In this document: positions 35,130 through 43,147 of the stretch, piece by piece
Numbering within the stretch: position 1 is the stretch's first letter
Layout of the letters: each line of letters begins with the position of its first letter
Assembly (NCBI GenBank): GCA_934090735.1
Contig: CAKOJR010000002.1
Coordinates: 124,001 to 188,000, forward strand
Source of the DNA: an uncultured Bacilli bacterium
Lineage (GTDB): Bacteria > Bacillota_I > Bacilli_A > RF39 > UBA660
DNA length: 64,000 bases
Reading direction: 5' to 3'
Translations under genes and position numbers: made by a program
Notes under the pieces: model-generated
The model's input: the letters and a program-made list of their open reading frames with translations, nothing else
Database searches by the model: none
What the model was told of the DNA's origin: nothing

Positions 35130-37213
35130 TATTTTTTATCCTTCTGTTTTTCTACTGTGCTTGCAAATGTATTTGCTTTAACTTGTTTATTAATTGCTTT
35201 AGAAACATCTCTAAGTTTTGCTATATCATCAGGTGTTGCCAGTTGCTCACTTGCTCTAGTGAAAATTTCACCCAACTCATCTATACTGGTTATACCATTT
35301 GCAGCAAGAACTGCTTTTCTCGCTTCATCTCCTAATGTGTTAAGTGTTTTTTCCATTTGTGAGCATATTATCTTGCCTTCGTCCTTTAGTGCACTTCCAA
35401 ATGCTGCATCGTTAAACTTTTGTTCTAATGTTTCTCTTTGTAGTTCCTCAAAATGAGCATTAATTATACCATCATCTAAATTAGTTACTGGCACGGCTGT
35501 TCCTGCAGCATATAATGTTCCATCTTTTCCTTTAATTTCTTTTCTAAACCTAACACTTTTACCATTTTGATAATCTTTTAATGCACCTTTTCTTGCGCTT
35601 TCAGTTTCTGGATCTGTAAATGCATCAAATAGTGTTGTGAATTTTGATTTCATCGCTTGAGCTGCTGCTAGTTTTTCATTTGAAACTCCCCTATTATTAA
35701 GGAAATTATCAAGATTGTTAATTTTTCCTGAAACCCATGTCTTAGGGTCTTGAGTAGCTGCTTGTGCTTCTGAAACTACTGTATCTTTTAGATGAACTGC
35801 TTTGCCAGGAATTGCTCTTACATCATTTTTAATTGCATTGATATCTGCAATTTCTTGAGTTCTTGCATTTCTGATAGCACCTTTTACTTCGCTCCAGTCA
35901 CTAACATTACCATTTTGCCATCCTCTACGTCCTGCGTTAAGTGCTGTAGGAACAACTCCTGCTAAACCAAGTGCACCTCTGGCTAGTCCACGGGCAATGT
36001 GTCTTTGACCTTTTTGATCTTTTTTAAATCCTTCAACAAATGCTTTTCCACTGTTAAATAGTGATTGAGGCACTCTTGCTGCTACTGCACCGCCAAGTGT
36101 TGCTGCTCTTTTTGCATATTCATTATCATTAAGTTTTTTCTTGATTGACATTTCTGGTATTTTAATACTAAATATTTCTTCGATAAGTTTTGGGGCATCT
36201 TTAGCAAATTTTAAGATTCCTAAGATTACAACTACGGTTGCTACTATGTTTACTAAGGCACTACCACCACTAGCAAATACGTTAATATCAGATACAAACC
36301 CGATTAAGAGCATTGCAAAGTTTATAATAATTATTCTTTCAAATATTTGTAGATATGTTTTAGAGAACTCACCAAACCATTTGTCGAATACGCCACCTTT
36401 TGGTTTTGTTATTCTTAATAGTATTGGAACAGGTGCGATTAATTTTAGTGCCCCTAGTTTAGCTGCTCTTACTCCTAAATCTAATGAGAATGATAAGAAT
36501 AGATATGCTGCTACTACACCTGCAATGGTACTTAATGGGAATAGGTATTCCATTTTTTCATCACTGATGCCTTGTCTTAAATCTGGATCTTTAAAGAAAC
36601 GATAAAGACCAGTCATACTATTTTTTCCTTCTTCTGCAAGTTCTCTATAATGTTCGCACATTTCTATTGATGAGTCTTCACATTCAACTAAAGTAACTGC
36701 TTCTTTATTTTCATTAAGTGGATGATAAAAAGCAGTAAAAATTGTTACAGAAACATTTAATGCTCCTTTAGTCGTTCCATTTTCTCCTGAGTCACTGGCA
36801 GTTGATCCCATTATAAGATTACCTAATGTGTTGTTTTCAACAATATGGTCTTGGAATATCTGCATATACTCGCAAATTAATGGGAATAATGTAACTAAAA
36901 CTATTGATATAATGGTATTTTGAATAATATTCTTAATTGATTTATCACCTTTATTTAATTGATCCGGGTCAATTATGGAAAGAATGATATTGTATGCGAA
37001 AACAAAAAGCATTACGATACCAATTATCGTATATATTCTTCTTGATATAACGCCTACGTTTTCTGTTGTAAATACTTCTACTTTACTAACTACTTCAAAT
37101 AGCTGGTAACATACATTTATAATCATGTATATAACATAATCTATTGATAGAAGAATCCCATAAAAAATATTGGCTGCCCAGGTTCCGAATCCAGCTCCTG
37201 TTAGTATTCCCAT
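35129..37213 (-). CDS. VirB6/TrbL-like polytopic channel protein
   Basis: About 694 residues: six or seven membrane helices in the first 350 residues, including the TrbL-like stretch ALKLIAPVPILLRI near 262. A long soluble C-terminal half of about 340 residues follows, rich in Ala, Lys and Asp with helical repeats. VirB6-type proteins form the inner-membrane channel; the large cytoplasmic C-terminal extension is seen in several Gram-positive systems. ATG 37213 follows AGGAGG by seven bases; the TTG upstream lies in the preceding gene. It overlaps neither machinery ATPase but is coupled to the next gene by TAATG. Confidence 0.82.
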   Translation of the reverse strand: MGILTGAGFGTWAANIFYGILLSIDYVIYMIINVCYQLFEVVSKVEVFTTENVGVISRRIYTIIGIVMLFVFAYNIILSIIDPDQLNKGDKSIKNIIQNTIISIVLVTLFPLICEYMQIFQDHIVENNTLGNLIMGSTASDSGENGTTKGALNVSVTIFTAFYHPLNENKEAVTLVECEDSSIEMCEHYRELAEEGKNSMTGLYRFFKDPDLRQGISDEKMEYLFPLSTIAGVVAAYLFLSFSLDLGVRAAKLGALKLIAPVPILLRITKPKGGVFDKWFGEFSKTYLQIFERIIIINFAMLLIGFVSDINVFASGGSALVNIVATVVVILGILKFAKDAPKLIEEIFSIKIPEMSIKKKLNDNEYAKRAATLGGAVAARVPQSLFNSGKAFVEGFKKDQKGQRHIARGLARGALGLAGVVPTALNAGRRGWQNGNVSDWSEVKGAIRNARTQEIADINAIKNDVRAIPGKAVHLKDTVVSEAQAATQDPKTWVSGKINNLDNFLNNRGVSNEKLAAAQAMKSKFTTLFDAFTDPETESARKGALKDYQNGKSVRFRKEIKGKDGTLYAAGTAVPVTNLDDGIINAHFEELQRETLEQKFNDAAFGSALKDEGKIICSQMEKTLNTLGDEARKAVLAANGITSIDELGEIFTRASEQLATPDDIAKLRDVSKAINKQVKANTFASTVEKQKDKK

Positions 37214-37224
37214 AGTTGTTCCTC

Positions 37225-37572
37225 CTACTCTATACAAGTTGTGTATCTATCATTGATGAAGCTTAATAAAAGATTTAATAATATTGGTAAAAAGAATAAT
37301 ACTGCTACTAGGATAAGTCTTGTCGTAAGTTTTTTATTGACTTTTTTATATTCTTCTGGGTCTTTATTTACTAATGCAACTATGTAGTCATAAGTTGAAT
37401 AAGCAATTACTAATATTGGGCCTATTATTTTCATGTATTTAAAAATATTTGTTAAGTCTTCCATTGTTGATTCGCCTAATAAACCAGAACATGTTTCTTC
37501 TGATAAAGCATATACATTATTATTTATTGTTAAAATTAAACCTAGTATTATAAGCCAAGCCTTTTTTTTCAT
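37225..37572 (-). CDS. VirB2-like small membrane protein 3
   Basis: About 115 residues: signal peptide (1-22, ending VYA), short Cys-containing outer segment, helix ILVIAYSTYDYIVALV, a charged cytoplasmic loop with EYKKVNKKLTTRL, and a second helix VLFFLPILLNLLLSF. The same plan and similar loop residues are found in the products of 38653-38979 and 40909-41322. VirB2/TrbC pilins share this hairpin topology. It opens the main machine operon, next to the VirB6-like gene. Unlike the other two it lacks the C-terminal paired cysteines. Confidence 0.7.
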   Translation of the reverse strand: MKKKAWLIILGLILTINNNVYALSEETCSGLLGESTMEDLTNIFKYMKIIGPILVIAYSTYDYIVALVNKDPEEYKKVNKKLTTRLILVAVLFFLPILLNLLLSFINDRYTTCIE

Positions 37573-37599
37573 ATTAATCAAACCTCTATATACACTATA

Positions 37600-37628
37600 A
37601 TTTTAATATAAATTCAATTATATTGCAA
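37600..37628 (-). promoter_or_regulatory. Promoter of the main T4SS operon
   Basis: Minus-strand TTGCAA (37623-37628), 17-base spacer, TAAAAT (37600-37605), 28 bases before the VirB2-like 3 gene. Confidence 0.55.
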
Positions 37629-37650
37629 GAAAAAATGCTGTAATTAGTTT

Positions 37651-38550
37651 TTATTCGGGTGCTATCTCATTTTTGTATTTTAGCTTATAAATATTTGTGG
37701 TTTCAATGTATAATGCTTGTCTTCCCATTGAGTCATAACTTTTATTAAATTTTTCTCTTGAAACTTTAATATTTTTTTCGTCTTTTAAAGGGTCATTGAT
37801 AAAATAATAGTCTTTATCCATACCTACAATTACTACTACATGAGCATTTTTAGGATATGTATAGGTTTTTGATTTATCATAACTAAACCATTCATAAACT
37901 TCTTTGACTTCGCTGTAATCGGTTGTTGTCCATACTAAGACTGGATTACCACTTTGAACATACTCTTCTAAAGGTCTTTTATCATCTGAAGTATAAACAT
38001 GACCTACTGTATCTTCTGGAAGCATTTTTTTAAAAATTGTATATATAGAATTTTTTATTACGGGTAAAAAAGTTCCCCATCCGCCTTTTTCACTGCTTGG
38101 GTCTCCTGCATAAAACTCGCTTGGATCTGGGCCAAAACGGACTCCATTATTTTCATAAACTTCTGCTTTTGGTAAAAAAGAATCAACGTATTCTTCCATT
38201 GCAATGTCAATGCCTGCATATTTTAATAGCATGGTAGCACTTGCTACTTCACAACCGTTAGGATAGTCAGGATTTTGTTTTACTAATGGAAAATTGTTAG
38301 TGATGTAACTATATTGTAATTTGCTGTAATAGCTATCTAAAATGTCTTCATAGTCGTAAATACTATAATTGCTTCCTTTCTTTGATAATATTAACCTGTT
38401 AGTGTAATAATCATCTTTTAATGATGGAATTATTGCATGTTTTAATTTATCTTTTTCTCTTGTATATAGTTTATACCATACGAAATTATTAGATATTATT
38501 ATAATTATTAAGATACTAATTATTATTGTTTTATATTCTTTCTTCTTCAT
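37651..38550 (-). CDS. Membrane-anchored C39-like cysteine peptidase
   Basis: A 299-residue protein with an N-terminal helix (about 8-26) and an outer papain-like domain of the C39_2 type. The active cysteine lies in YPNGCEVASATMLLKYAGID near residue 99, followed by the GWGTFLP region, the histidine in NAHVVVIVGMD near 237, and NDP. It could mature or trim a secreted partner in the locus. It stands alone on the transcript, with an extended -10 placed so close to the ATG that the mRNA is probably leaderless. Confidence 0.75.
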   Translation of the reverse strand: MKKKEYKTIIISILIIIIISNNFVWYKLYTREKDKLKHAIIPSLKDDYYTNRLILSKKGSNYSIYDYEDILDSYYSKLQYSYITNNFPLVKQNPDYPNGCEVASATMLLKYAGIDIAMEEYVDSFLPKAEVYENNGVRFGPDPSEFYAGDPSSEKGGWGTFLPVIKNSIYTIFKKMLPEDTVGHVYTSDDKRPLEEYVQSGNPVLVWTTTDYSEVKEVYEWFSYDKSKTYTYPKNAHVVVIVGMDKDYYFINDPLKDEKNIKVSREKFNKSYDSMGRQALYIETTNIYKLKYKNEIAPE

Positions 38551-38556
38551 ATTTAG

Positions 38557-38565
38557 ATTATAACA
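38557..38565 (-). promoter_or_regulatory. Extended -10 giving a leaderless mRNA
   Basis: Minus-strand TGTTATAAT ends six bases before the ATG of the C39-like gene. Transcription would start at or next to the A of the ATG, and no Shine-Dalgarno sequence is present. Confidence 0.5.
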
Positions 38566-38623
38566 TAAGCTATATTATTTGTATTTGCAAATATAAATAT
38601 TTTACATTACTATACTTATAACT

Positions 38624-38652
38624 AAAAAAAATCTCAATAATTTGAGATTTTC
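38624..38652 (-). terminator. Terminator after VirB2-like 2
   Basis: Minus-strand stem ATCTCAA/TTGAGAT, four-base loop, long T tail, directly after the stop codon. Confidence 0.8.
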
Positions 38653-38979
38653 TTAGTCGCAATTCCAAGGACTTAAAATACAATCTTGGCATTTTTTGAA
38701 ATTATCTATTGGCATATCTTTATATCCATTGATAGTACCAAATAACCACATTACTACAGTTGGTACGAAGAAAATTAGTACACCAGCAATAGCACGATAC
38801 ATTAAACGCTTACTAGCTACTTTAATATCATCATCTTTGCTTCCAACAACTGCTTTTCCTAAATCAAACATACCATATCCAATAATTAATAGTGGAATAG
38901 CTATTTTAAATATTGTTAAGATCCAACCAAGAAATCCTAATACGTCTGCTGCTTGATCACAAAATCCGGTAACGTTCAT
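38653..38979 (-). CDS. VirB2-like small membrane protein 2
   Basis: 108 residues with two or three helices: FLGWILTIFKIAIPLLIIGY near 15-35, then the conserved charged loop KDDDIKVASKRL, then AGVLIFFVPTVVMWLFGTI. It ends in a cysteine motif CQDCILSPWNC. The same loop and C-terminal CxxC...C are in VirB2-like 1 (40909-41322). It lacks a strong cleavable signal. It closes the operon of pilin-like, TadE-like and TadZ-like genes, which links that module to the T4SS set. Confidence 0.7.
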   Translation of the reverse strand: MNVTGFCDQAADVLGFLGWILTIFKIAIPLLIIGYGMFDLGKAVVGSKDDDIKVASKRLMYRAIAGVLIFFVPTVVMWLFGTINGYKDMPIDNFKKCQDCILSPWNCD

Positions 38980-39038
38980 AATTCACATCTCCCTTACATA
39001 ATTAAATTTTATCTAAATTTTTCGTTATTGTCAACAAA

Positions 39039-40109
39039 TTATTTAAAAAGGCCGAAAAAACTTGTACTTCCTTGTTTTCCAAAACCTAATTTAAGTAGTA
39101 ATTTATCAACAACAAGTAATCTTTCTGCTCGGTCGTTAATTGCCGGCATATTGTAGTATACTTTGAATTTTGTTTCGTATTCAAAGTTTGATAATTCATC
39201 ATCCTTTATTGCACTTTGATTAAGTATTATTTTTCCACCTGCTATTTTTTCTCTAATGTTAATGTCTTTTTTTAGTGCTTTATTTAAAGTTATTATTCCA
39301 GGTTTTACTAAATATAAAATGTCATGACAAAGATTTTTCTCTTCTAATCCATTTAAGTCTATTAAGATTATTTCGGTATCTCTAGCAATATTTATTTTAT
39401 ATTTAAGATCCTCTATTGATGTACAGAATGTAATATCTCCATCTTTAAAATAAATTGAGTCTTGTTTAAACATTTCAAATGCTTTGACTTTATAATTTAT
39501 TCTTAATTGTTTTAACATCATGTACATTAGAGTTGTAGATCCTGCATGGTCGGTTACATTTTGGATTCCAATAATTCTAGCGCTTGTTTTTATTGATTCT
39601 GCTTCTTTGACGTATCCTGGATTGTAGTCATTATTTGGATAGTAGTTATTTTGGTATGATTGGTTACCAAACGTATTTGGACCCATCTGATTTACTGCTA
39701 TGCTTTGACTTTGACTTTGATTTAAACTATCTAAATATTTACTAACGTCATTTAGTGTGTTTGGGTGTGACAGAAGATAGTTTATACCAGCCGCATTTCT
39801 AGTAAAGTTGTAGTAGCCATTTTGCACTAGAAGTGTTAGGTAGCTACTACTATTTACTAATTCACTGTTGTTAAGCAGAAGAACTGTCTTATTTGGGCCA
39901 AAGAAACTTAAGAACCTTAAAACTTCTTTGATATCAAAGTAGTTTTTTATAGCGGTTATATCGATTACGGCATTATTATAAAATAGGTTACCTAGCTGTT
40001 CTTCGATGGACTCTCTAGTAAACTCTCCTGTAACAGTTTTAATTGAGTTGATATCGACACTATCAATTATTTTACTATTTTGATTTTTAATTATTATGTT
40101 TATATTCAT
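39039..40109 (-). CDS. TadZ/CpaE-like protein with degenerate ATPase domain
   Basis: A 356-residue cytoplasmic protein. Residues 1-130 look like a pseudo-receiver domain, then a Gln/Asn-rich linker (about 135-168), then a MinD/ParA-like domain. Its deviant P-loop reads VTDHAGSTTLMYMMLKQL near residue 179 and lacks the canonical GK(S/T). IILIDLNG near 248 is in the Walker B position. TadZ/CpaE proteins place Flp/Tad pilus machines in the cell. Its presence beside small pilin-like genes supports a Tad-derived module, but no TadA, TadB or TadC gene is in the window. Confidence 0.7.
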   Translation of the reverse strand: MNINIIIKNQNSKIIDSVDINSIKTVTGEFTRESIEEQLGNLFYNNAVIDITAIKNYFDIKEVLRFLSFFGPNKTVLLLNNSELVNSSSYLTLLVQNGYYNFTRNAAGINYLLSHPNTLNDVSKYLDSLNQSQSQSIAVNQMGPNTFGNQSYQNNYYPNNDYNPGYVKEAESIKTSARIIGIQNVTDHAGSTTLMYMMLKQLRINYKVKAFEMFKQDSIYFKDGDITFCTSIEDLKYKINIARDTEIILIDLNGLEEKNLCHDILYLVKPGIITLNKALKKDINIREKIAGGKIILNQSAIKDDELSNFEYETKFKVYYNMPAINDRAERLLVVDKLLLKLGFGKQGSTSFFGLFK

Positions 40110-40121
40110 GTTAAATCTCCA

Positions 40122-40598
40122 TTAATCTGGGCTATCATAGCCATTATCATTTGCAAAATATATTGGCTTAGTTTCACCTGTTATTGGAAATGTAAATATT
40201 TCTCCAAAAATAGGTAAATCCACTCTAAAAAAGACAGTTACTTTATAATAATTTTTTTGAATATTACCATTATTATCAATAATCCTCGCAATACAGTATT
40301 TGTATCTATTTAAATTTACTGAGCTTCTTTCAAATCCTCTTGCACTATCAAGGTTAGATACATCTGCATAAGTTGGACAAGTACTGTAAACTACGTATCC
40401 TACCGAACTTAAATAGTCTTTGATTTCATCTTTGGTAGTTACGCTTACTCCTTCATTTTTTTCAACAATATTAACAATGCCATTTTTTACTTTAAAAGCT
40501 TTAGAATAATTAATGGATAATGCTAGAAAACTAGTAAAAAGTACTATAAAGACAATAACGATAGTGAAAAGCCAGGTTCCACCTATCGATTCTCTCAT
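40122..40598 (-). CDS. TadE-like bitopic pseudopilin candidate
   Basis: A 158-residue protein starting MRESIGGTW with a long hydrophobic helix at 9-30 and an outer domain of about 125 residues with two cysteines. TadE/TadF minor pseudopilins have the same plan. There is no classic GFTLVE prepilin motif. It lies 11 bases after the small pilin-like gene and is in operon with the TadZ-like gene. The assignment rests on topology and context. Confidence 0.6.
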   Translation of the reverse strand: MRESIGGTWLFTIVIVFIVLFTSFLALSINYSKAFKVKNGIVNIVEKNEGVSVTTKDEIKDYLSSVGYVVYSTCPTYADVSNLDSARGFERSSVNLNRYKYCIARIIDNNGNIQKNYYKVTVFFRVDLPIFGEIFTFPITGETKPIYFANDNGYDSPD

Positions 40599-40608
40599 AT
40601 GTTATATC

Positions 40609-40848
40609 CTATTCTTCTTTATTTGGACATTGTACTGGTTGTATAGCGTTGTTTTCATCTAAATATGAACAATCACATAACTCTGCACCTTCGGTACACT
40701 CACAGTTGAATGCTTGAGAACAGTTGGCACTTCTTGTAATGTTTGCTCTAATTGAAGGCCAAATAAATGAAGTAAATACTACTCCTATTGCAGCAATTGC
40801 AACTACTGCTACCGCAGTCATACTTAATTCACCTGATGCTTCTTTCAT
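40609..40848 (-). CDS. Small pilin-like protein with Cys-rich tail
   Basis: 79 residues: a short N-terminus MKEASGELSM, one hydrophobic Ala/Val/Ile helix (11-32), then an outer tail of 45 residues with six cysteines (CSQAFNCECTEGAELCDC and CPNKEE). The helix near the N-terminus with a small outer part is like Flp pilins or minor pilins, and the cysteines could form three disulfides. It is first in its operon, with AGGAGG and a strong promoter. Confidence 0.6.
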   Translation of the reverse strand: MKEASGELSMTAVAVVAIAAIGVVFTSFIWPSIRANITRSANCSQAFNCECTEGAELCDCSYLDENNAIQPVQCPNKEE

Positions 40849-40873
40849 TATTATTCCTCCTTATCTTAAAATA

Positions 40874-40902
40874 ATTATATAATAAAAAGAATTGTAAATC
40901 AA
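40874..40902 (-). promoter_or_regulatory. Promoter of the Tad-like operon, nested in a terminator
   Basis: Minus-strand TTGATT (40897-40902), 17-base spacer, TATAAT (40874-40879). The -35 element lies within the hairpin of the upstream gene's terminator. Confidence 0.65.
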
Positions 40903-40910
40903 TTCTTTTT
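40884..40910. terminator. Terminator after VirB2-like 1
   Basis: Perfect 11-pair stem AAAAAGAATTG/CAATTCTTTTT with a five-base loop; works on both strands and overlaps the stop codon. Confidence 0.8.
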
Positions 40911-41322
40911 AACAATTATTTGGGTGAAATAGACACTCCGTACATGTTTCATATTCACCTTGATAATTTGTCCAGTCATTGATGGTTGATAGAGCAATAT
41001 CAAGGATAGTTGGAAGTAAAATTATAATAACACCTGTGAGAATTCTTTTACCTAATGTTTGGGTACATTTTTTAAGTTCATCTTCTTTTCCTTCTTTAAC
41101 GCCATTATAGAAGATAAATGCACCTTGACCAATTATTATTAGGGGTACAAATAATTTTATAAACATAATTATGTAACCAACAAATCGCATTACATTTTGA
41201 ACTTCTTCTTTAGCGCACATGTTTTCTGCTACTGCTTCGGCATTTACAGATAGTGGCATGATTAATAATATTAAAAGAAGAAATTTTAAGTATCTTTTTT
41301 TATTCGTAGTCATAATTATCAT
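40909..41322 (-). CDS. VirB2-like small membrane protein 1
   Basis: 137 residues: signal peptide (ending VNA), helix MRFVGYIIMFIKLFVPLIII, charged loop GKEDELKKCTQTLGKRI, helix TGVIIILLPTILDIALSTI, and a C-terminal tail with CTECLFHPNNC. The loop and tail match VirB2-like 2. It overlaps the end of the cadherin-like surface protein gene by 23 bases, so they are translated together. The start may be at 41322 or three codons later. Confidence 0.7.
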   Translation of the reverse strand: MIIMTTNKKRYLKFLLLILLIMPLSVNAEAVAENMCAKEEVQNVMRFVGYIIMFIKLFVPLIIIGQGAFIFYNGVKEGKEDELKKCTQTLGKRILTGVIIILLPTILDIALSTINDWTNYQGEYETCTECLFHPNNC

Positions 41323-42451
41323 CTTCTTTCTGTTCTGGCATTTTAGTTATAAGTTTGTAAATTACGTAGCCGCATACTCCAAGTAAAATAATAATTAGAA
41401 ATATTAGTCCAAAATTGCTGGATTTTTTAATTGTAATTGTGTAATCTCTGGAGTTACCATTTTCAGCTACTACGGTGATAACTATTTTACTTTTGTTTTT
41501 TAAGTTACTATTATTTTTAACTTCATATGTTGCATTATCACTTTGAGTTTCAACTGTTATATTTAAAGTTTTATCACTTTTGTTTATTTTTAATGTGTAA
41601 TCATTTTTTTCGGGATTAAAATCAATATTATATCCTTCTATTTCAATTCTTGATAGGAAGGAATTGTCATCTAGTTCATCAAGATATGATAGATTTATTT
41701 GATAAATTCTTATAGAACCATCTTCAGCAGTTACAGTAACAGTTATTGGTTTTTCGATATCAATGTTTTCGTTGTTTTCAATTTTTACTGTTGCTTTATC
41801 GCTTTCAGCTTTAGCAGTTACTTCAATACTGCTAGTTTCTCTTGATATTTTTAAGTAATATGTTTCTACTTCTTTGCTAAAGATAAAGTCAGTGTCTTTT
41901 AAAGTAAGTTCTTTTAAGTAATTATTACCATCTTTTAGATTTTCAGTGGTTGTAGTTGTGGTTGTAGTGCTTGTAGTTGTTTGAGAGGTAGTTTTACTTG
42001 TTGTACGTGAAGTTGTTTTTGTAGTTTTGGTAGTCTTTTTTGTTGTTGTAGTTGTGGTTGTAGGTTTTGTTGTACTTTTGTATTCTAGGCCATTACTTGT
42101 TCTACCGCAGTCATATGATGCAAGAATTCCACAGTAACTTGGATAAGATGTTGTACGGCATGAACCACTATAGGCAGTGCAACTACTTTTAGCTACGTAA
42201 TATAGTGGGTCTGTATTGCCATTTGAGCATCTTACTAATCCAACTGTATAGAACTGAGTTTGCCATGTTCCACTATAACAAGTTGCTTTTACACAGTGAC
42301 CATAGTATCCTTGATTAAAACTTCCTTGAGCGTAACTTGCTTGAAAATCCAAGCATGTTTCTAGGTCTTTTACGTAGCTAACATCTAAGTCAGCGTTTAC
42401 TTTGATCGGAATTAAAGCAGCAAGAAGTATGGTTAATAAATACTTTTTCAT
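41300..42451 (-). CDS. Surface protein with Thr-rich stalk and two cadherin-like domains
   Basis: About 383 residues from ATG 42451 (behind GGAGGTAAT). It has a signal peptide (1-20), then a cysteine-rich domain with eight or more cysteines (to about 110) and a stalk of about 45 residues of Thr, Lys and Ser. Two cadherin-like beta-sandwich domains follow (starting YLKELTLKD and FLSRIEIEG, each about 80 residues), then a C-terminal helix with a short acidic tail ending DDNYDYE. The same beta-sandwich type recurs in the 1330-residue protein. It is co-translated with VirB2-like 1, a direct tie to the secretion machine. Confidence 0.75.
   Translation of the reverse strand: MKKYLLTILLAALIPIKVNADLDVSYVKDLETCLDFQASYAQGSFNQGYYGHCVKATCYSGTWQTQFYTVGLVRCSNGNTDPLYYVAKSSCTAYSGSCRTTSYPSYCGILASYDCGRTSNGLEYKSTTKPTTTTTTTKKTTKTTKTTSRTTSKTTSQTTTSTTTTTTTTENLKDGNNYLKELTLKDTDFIFSKEVETYYLKISRETSSIEVTAKAESDKATVKIENNENIDIEKPITVTVTAEDGSIRIYQINLSYLDELDDNSFLSRIEIEGYNIDFNPEKNDYTLKINKSDKTLNITVETQSDNATYEVKNNSNLKNKSKIVITVVAENGNSRDYTITIKKSSNFGLIFLIIILLGVCGYVIYKLITKMPEQKEDDNYDYE
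41943..42072 (-). repeat. Degenerate ACA/ACT triplet repeat (Thr stalk)
   Basis: The Thr/Lys stalk is coded by short imperfect repeats of threonine codons (GTTGTAG and GTAGTTGTG units on the plus strand). Such tracts can gain or lose whole codons by slippage without frame loss. Confidence 0.5.
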
Positions 42452-42460
42452 ATTACCTCC

Positions 42461-42499
42461 AAAAAAAGATACCGACTTGTTAACCAAAATCAGGTATCT
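42461..42499 (-). terminator. Terminator between the 200-residue and cadherin-like surface genes
   Basis: Minus-strand stem AGATACC/GGTATCT with inner GA/TC pairing and a T7 tail; it splits the surface-protein genes into separate transcripts. Confidence 0.7.
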
Positions 42500-42537
42500 T
42501 CAAATCTATATTAATAATATCATAAAATTATTAATAT

Positions 42538-43140
42538 TTAAATCTTTTTAAATACATTTTTCTTATTTAAAATAAATAGTCCACCAATTAATACAGCAGC
42601 AGTTGTTCCTAATAATAGATAATAGTCTTCTACACCAGTGTCTGGATTTGTTCCGTCATCTTTAGTTGTATCGCTTGAACCATCGCCATCTTTATCTGCT
42701 GTTTTTGTAGTAGTAGTTGTTGTTTTATAATCATCACCACTTGTATTTTTTGCACAGTTATAAAATATTTTTTGAGTGAAGTAAACATATGGACCACTAT
42801 CTGTACAAGATGAGCCTGCTTTCATTTCACTAGTTATTGCTCCAGCGTCAATTATAGCATTTGGTTTAGTGTTGCCATTAGCACAACTTACTGAGTATGT
42901 ATTAAGTTTTGTATGAACATTTTTACTATTTGTACAAGATACTTTAATACATTCTAAATAGTAACCTGCGGTGGCATTTGAAATGCTTGTGCCACCGTTT
43001 TGATTAACTGCTTCTTTACATTTGGTTTCAGCGTCTTGTTCATCTTTTAAATTCCAAATTGTTGTTGTTGTATTTTGATCTACTTTAGCAAATACACCTA
43101 TAGGCATTATGAGTAATAAACTAATTAATAATTTTTTCAT
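42538..43140 (-). CDS. Cys-rich surface protein with NPDTG anchor
   Basis: A 200-residue protein with a signal peptide (1-18) and an outer domain with six cysteines (about 20-130). A Thr/Asp linker leads to NPDTG at about 168, a hydrophobic helix and the tail NKKNVFKKI. The C-terminus closely matches the NPKTG anchor of the C1 peptidase at 50502-52748 (both end NVFKKI), so the same sortase probably processes both. The outer domain resembles the N-terminal cysteine domain of the 395-residue neighbour (YLECIKVSC against GHCVKATC). It is eight bases after the 1330-residue gene. Confidence 0.72.
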   Translation of the reverse strand: MKKLLISLLLIMPIGVFAKVDQNTTTTIWNLKDEQDAETKCKEAVNQNGGTSISNATAGYYLECIKVSCTNSKNVHTKLNTYSVSCANGNTKPNAIIDAGAITSEMKAGSSCTDSGPYVYFTQKIFYNCAKNTSGDDYKTTTTTTKTADKDGDGSSDTTKDDGTNPDTGVEDYYLLLGTTAAVLIGGLFILNKKNVFKKI

Positions 43141-43147
43141 ATTATCC

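Noticed and set aside
40609..40848. 79-residue protein as a bacteriocin
   Set aside because: It has a pilin-like N-terminal helix, is in operon with TadE- and TadZ-like genes, and there is no leader or immunity gene; a peptide toxin is not excluded but not supported.
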